From Spirochaetaceae bacterium (GTDB lineage Bacteria; Spirochaetota; Spirochaetia; UBA9216), in assembly GCA_028527945.1 (NCBI GenBank), contig JAQQAK010000108.1:1-8571 (forward strand): DNA of 8,571 bases, given 5' to 3'. Of the stretch, positions 6,073 to 8,571 are shown one piece after another; position 1 is the first letter of the stretch, and every line of letters starts with the position of its first letter. The position numbers were made by a program, and so were the translations under genes. The notes below the pieces were generated by a model. It had not been told where the DNA came from and did not search any database. It saw only the letters and a program-made list of their open reading frames with translations.

Positions 6073-7731
6073 TTAAAGATGTTGGTCTATTGCATCAAGA
6101 GCCCAATCTCTGACATCTGATAGTAAAACAGATGACTTAATATTTTCATCCCTGTACTTTTTTCTAATTACTGCTGCAACCGGAAATAATGTCGTCCAGA
6201 CATCTTTATCTGTATAATCAAGACTTGAAAAATAACGAGATGGTGGTAAATCAGGAACAGTTAAGTTCTTAAGTTTTTGTTTGTAAATATTGAGAAACTC
6301 TTTCCATGATGAACGGGATTCGCCTGCTGAGAAAATTGAAGGTTCATGAATCACTTTTTCCTTTGGTGTAATATCTATATCAACACCAAGTCCTTTAACA
6401 GGAATAATATTTGCGTTCAGCTTTTTTGCAAAGGTCTCTAATCTTCCCTTATAATTAAGCATTGGGCGAGTAATGTATCTGAAACCATAGTCTGTTTTGA
6501 TCATTGATATGTTTTCATTTCTGTAAAGAAACTTATAAAAGTTTGATTCTAATGGAATTGTTCTGTCTGTGCGTGTTGAAAAATAAGGATAAACATAAGT
6601 TCCTCTCGCGTAACTTTTTCCCTGTGGGTATGAATAATCTGCTCCATAGATATAAATATTTGAGGCTCCAAGACTTTCAGCAAGAGAAACAGCAGCGTGA
6701 GTTACATTACCTCCTGAGGTGTCAATGAATGGAAATTGACGCCAGTTTTTATTTACGTAGCGGGAAAAAGGATGACCGCTTGTAAAAAATAAAGTTTTGT
6801 TTGAAAGTCTTGATAAAAGAGGCGGGGAGGCAAGATCAAGAACTAAAGGAATATCTTTAGGATACCCGGCCATGAAGTGTTGATAGCTGATTTGTTGACA
6901 ATCAATAGAAATTACAAGATCCGGTTTTATAGAGTTTTTAAGTAAACAAGCCAAAGCTGTATCTGTTGATATTAAAAAGGTATTTCTTTTGTTATCAGCT
7001 AATTCATCAAGATATAATTCAAGAGAAGGCCCTGCTCCTGCTATGCTTATATTTCTTTGTGAACGCAAAATCGTTGTTGAAGATTCTGCCGGTTCAAGGT
7101 TTGATAATGAGTTTAAAAACCATTTTTTACCAAACCATGTCTGAACTGTATAATCATCAGAAAGAGTGTCCATTACTTCTTTGATAGTGTCAAAGATGGA
7201 TAAAAAATATTCTTTATCAGAATCAATTCTGGCTCTAAGACTGATTGTCTGAAAATTACCCGTTATTGCAGGAAGGTAATTTTCTGGTAAGAACTCTCTA
7301 ATATAAGAAGATGTTTTATCAATGAGAATAAATATTCGAGGATCTGATAAGACATCAGAAAGATCTATCGATGATAAAATTGCTTTAAGAATTTCAATAT
7401 CTTTATCAATTATCAAAATACCGTTTATATCATTGCGTTTAAGTAATTCTCTAATATGATATCCGCCACCAAGACCGAAAACAACAATATAGCCACCGCC
7501 TTTTACTGAATCGGAATATCTAAGACCTTCCTTCTGCGGATCGAAGGTAGAATGTAATGCGTAGTCTCTATTGCTACGGTTTATTACAGGAATAATACTT
7601 TTATTGTTTCTTGACTCTTTAAAGCTTACTACAGATGAAAGTTCTGCTTTTGTTAATTCTACAGCAAGCTCTTTATTTTGAAGAGATAGAGATAACAGGT
7701 TTCGTTCTAGTATACTACTGTTATTGTACAT
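6073..7731 (-). CDS. Maf/DUF115 family glycosyltransferase-like protein
   Basis: This is a 552-residue protein of the motility-associated factor (Maf, DUF115/MptE-like) family. In flagellated bacteria, members are needed to attach nonulosonic or related sugars to flagellin in the cytoplasm. An N-terminal nucleotide-binding-like fold shows VVFGLGGGYHIREL (83-96) and LIIDKDIE (106-113). The central DUF115 core starts with ISIAGAGPSLE (228-238), then TDTALACLLKNSIKPD (256-271) and VISID (273-277). It continues with GGNVTHAAVSLAESLGA (340-356) and YIYGADYSYPQGKSYARG (360-377). A C-terminal helical part follows. No signal peptide or TM segment is seen. The start ATG overlaps the end of the upstream paralogue by 11 bases (ATGTACAATAA on the minus strand). 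The nearest Shine-Dalgarno-like GGAAG is 12 bases away, so translation probably depends on coupling. Family call is firm; flagellin as substrate is inferred from family and the probable spirochaete host. The donor sugar is unknown. Confidence 0.87.
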   Translation of the reverse strand: MYNNSSILERNLLSLSLQNKELAVELTKAELSSVVSFKESRNNKSIIPVINRSNRDYALHSTFDPQKEGLRYSDSVKGGGYIVVFGLGGGYHIRELLKRNDINGILIIDKDIEILKAILSSIDLSDVLSDPRIFILIDKTSSYIREFLPENYLPAITGNFQTISLRARIDSDKEYFLSIFDTIKEVMDTLSDDYTVQTWFGKKWFLNSLSNLEPAESSTTILRSQRNISIAGAGPSLELYLDELADNKRNTFLISTDTALACLLKNSIKPDLVISIDCQQISYQHFMAGYPKDIPLVLDLASPPLLSRLSNKTLFFTSGHPFSRYVNKNWRQFPFIDTSGGNVTHAAVSLAESLGASNIYIYGADYSYPQGKSYARGTYVYPYFSTRTDRTIPLESNFYKFLYRNENISMIKTDYGFRYITRPMLNYKGRLETFAKKLNANIIPVKGLGVDIDITPKEKVIHEPSIFSAGESRSSWKEFLNIYKQKLKNLTVPDLPPSRYFSSLDYTDKDVWTTLFPVAAVIRKKYRDENIKSSVLLSDVRDWALDAIDQHL

Positions 7732-8571
7732 ATATTAAAAAATCTTCCAAAAAAAATAAAATCTTGTCAATTATTGAACAAGCTTTTTTTGTCGCGGTTT
7801 TGTCAGTAATATTAATAAAATGTTTTTTAAACTCCAGTAAATCAGGAAGAAACAGATTAAAAATATAGTCATTATTTAAAAGTTTAAATAATTCTGAGCC
7901 TTCAATTATAACTTCACATTCTTCTTTAGTTTTTTCAAAATTCCTAAAAAGTGATAATAGAAAATTTCTTAAAATTATTTCGCGCTTTTGCGGCGCATTA
8001 ATTGTACTTAGAATTGGTAATGATTGAAGTGAAGGGGATAACAGCTTTGCCGCATTGTTGTAGCTGATAGTTTTAAAGTGTCCCGGAGGATTTGAAAAAT
8101 AATCAAGAAAATAACATCTTTCTGAAATATTTCGACTAATAGATGCAAACCATCCCCCATATGTTTTTAAAGCATAGCTTGTTCTTCTATTGTGCTTGGA
8201 GCCTGTAAAACGTTCTGATGGGAAAATATTTCTATTAAAATAAATATTTTTAACAGGATTAATTCTGTCAGCTCTTTGTTCCAATAAAATATCAAAACTA
8301 TGCGGCCTGACATGACTAAGACAGTCTATAAATGAAAAATCAAGGCCACTTAAAAATACCGGGCCAGATGTCAACATAAGCGCGCTGAAAAGGGCGCTGC
8401 CGGCAACTGTTCCATTGGACGGCAGATTGAATAAAGCATTCTTGTTCTGAATGAGTGATTCTTCAAGAAAATAATTGCTGCAAACAGGTATAATTTTTTT
8501 TGCTGAATAAGTTTCTGGTATTGACGCAAAAAAAGGAGAGATAAGAGGTATATCTTCAAAATTGAATAGAT
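7721..8571 (-). CDS. Second Maf/DUF115-like protein, C-terminal part (5' end outside window)
   Basis: The reading frame is open from the window edge to its stop at 7721, giving at least 283 codons. The first in-frame ATG (8377) lies in the middle of a conserved block and is not the true start. Numbering from the window edge, GTVAGSAL (53-60) and FLSGLDFSF (72-80) match GNVTHAAV and IYGADYSY of the next gene. The G-to-D spacing is identical, 24 residues in both, so this is a paralogue rather than a chance open frame. The conserved Asp (77) is kept, while the segment after it (SHVRPHSFDILLEQRADRI) differs from the partner's GKSYARGTY region. The C-terminal 150 residues are helical and show little recognisable signature. 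Its stop overlaps the start of the neighbouring gene by 11 bases, suggesting one transcript and perhaps a joint role in flagellin modification. The missing N-terminus prevents any statement on total length or on an N-terminal Rossmann-like part. Confidence 0.8.
   Translation of the reverse strand, partial: LFNFEDIPLISPFFASIPETYSAKKIIPVCSNYFLEESLIQNKNALFNLPSNGTVAGSALFSALMLTSGPVFLSGLDFSFIDCLSHVRPHSFDILLEQRADRINPVKNIYFNRNIFPSERFTGSKHNRRTSYALKTYGGWFASISRNISERCYFLDYFSNPPGHFKTISYNNAAKLLSPSLQSLPILSTINAPQKREIILRNFLLSLFRNFEKTKEECEVIIEGSELFKLLNNDYIFNLFLPDLLEFKKHFINITDKTATKKACSIIDKILFFLEDFLIYVQ

Noticed and set aside
7635..7868. A plus-strand frame encoding a hydrophobic 77-residue peptide across the Maf overlap
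   Set aside because: It is antisense to two well-supported genes, and its hydrophobicity follows from the AT-rich complement. No ribosome binding site was seen.
8371..8559. A 62-codon minus-strand open frame at the window edge
   Set aside because: It lies in another frame of the same strand as the second Maf-like gene, whose frame is open to the edge and carries DUF115 motifs through this stretch.

Overview
The window is an AT-rich bacterial segment with two convergent gene blocks. It most likely comes from a spirochaete, and Treponema or a close relative is the best guess. That is an inference from three things: the low GC content, a ClpC whose N-terminus begins MFKGLTQRAQ, and a tandem pair of Maf/DUF115 flagellin-glycosyltransferase-like genes. 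No ribosomal RNA or other marker gene in the window fixes the taxon. A low-GC Firmicute is the main alternative, because the mcsB-clpC pair and the RNase Z subtype are also found there.

Plus strand, 1-4626: a tightly packed run of four genes. It opens inside mcsB (protein-arginine kinase, C-terminal half only), followed by clpC (AAA+ unfoldase of the ClpCP protease), a DEDDh 3'-5' exonuclease that overlaps the end of clpC, and rnz (tRNA 3'-end endonuclease RNase Z) four bases further on. McsB and ClpC form a known functional pair in Bacillus: McsB phosphorylates arginines on damaged proteins, and the ClpC N-domain recognises phosphoarginine and delivers them to ClpP. The Glu residues that bind phosphoarginine in ClpC are present here. 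One residue of the phosphoarginine-sensing motif of McsB is changed.

The convergent junction, 4627-4712, holds a T-rich tract and a small GC-rich hairpin just past the minus-strand stop codon.

Minus strand, 8571-4713: from upstream to downstream there are two paralogous Maf/DUF115 genes overlapping by 11 bases (the upstream one enters from outside the window), then a 58-base gap, then a two-TM protein. That protein has a very acidic cytoplasmic linker and a C-terminal domain that looks like a GGDEF domain without its catalytic signature. The gap carries a consensus-like -10 so close to the start codon that the membrane protein may be read from a leaderless message.

I see no tRNA, rRNA, CRISPR array, insertion sequence or integrase. 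I did not find a clear undescribed system. The best leads are the GGDEF-like membrane protein next to the Maf pair, the altered McsB sensing motif, and the possible leaderless promoter.
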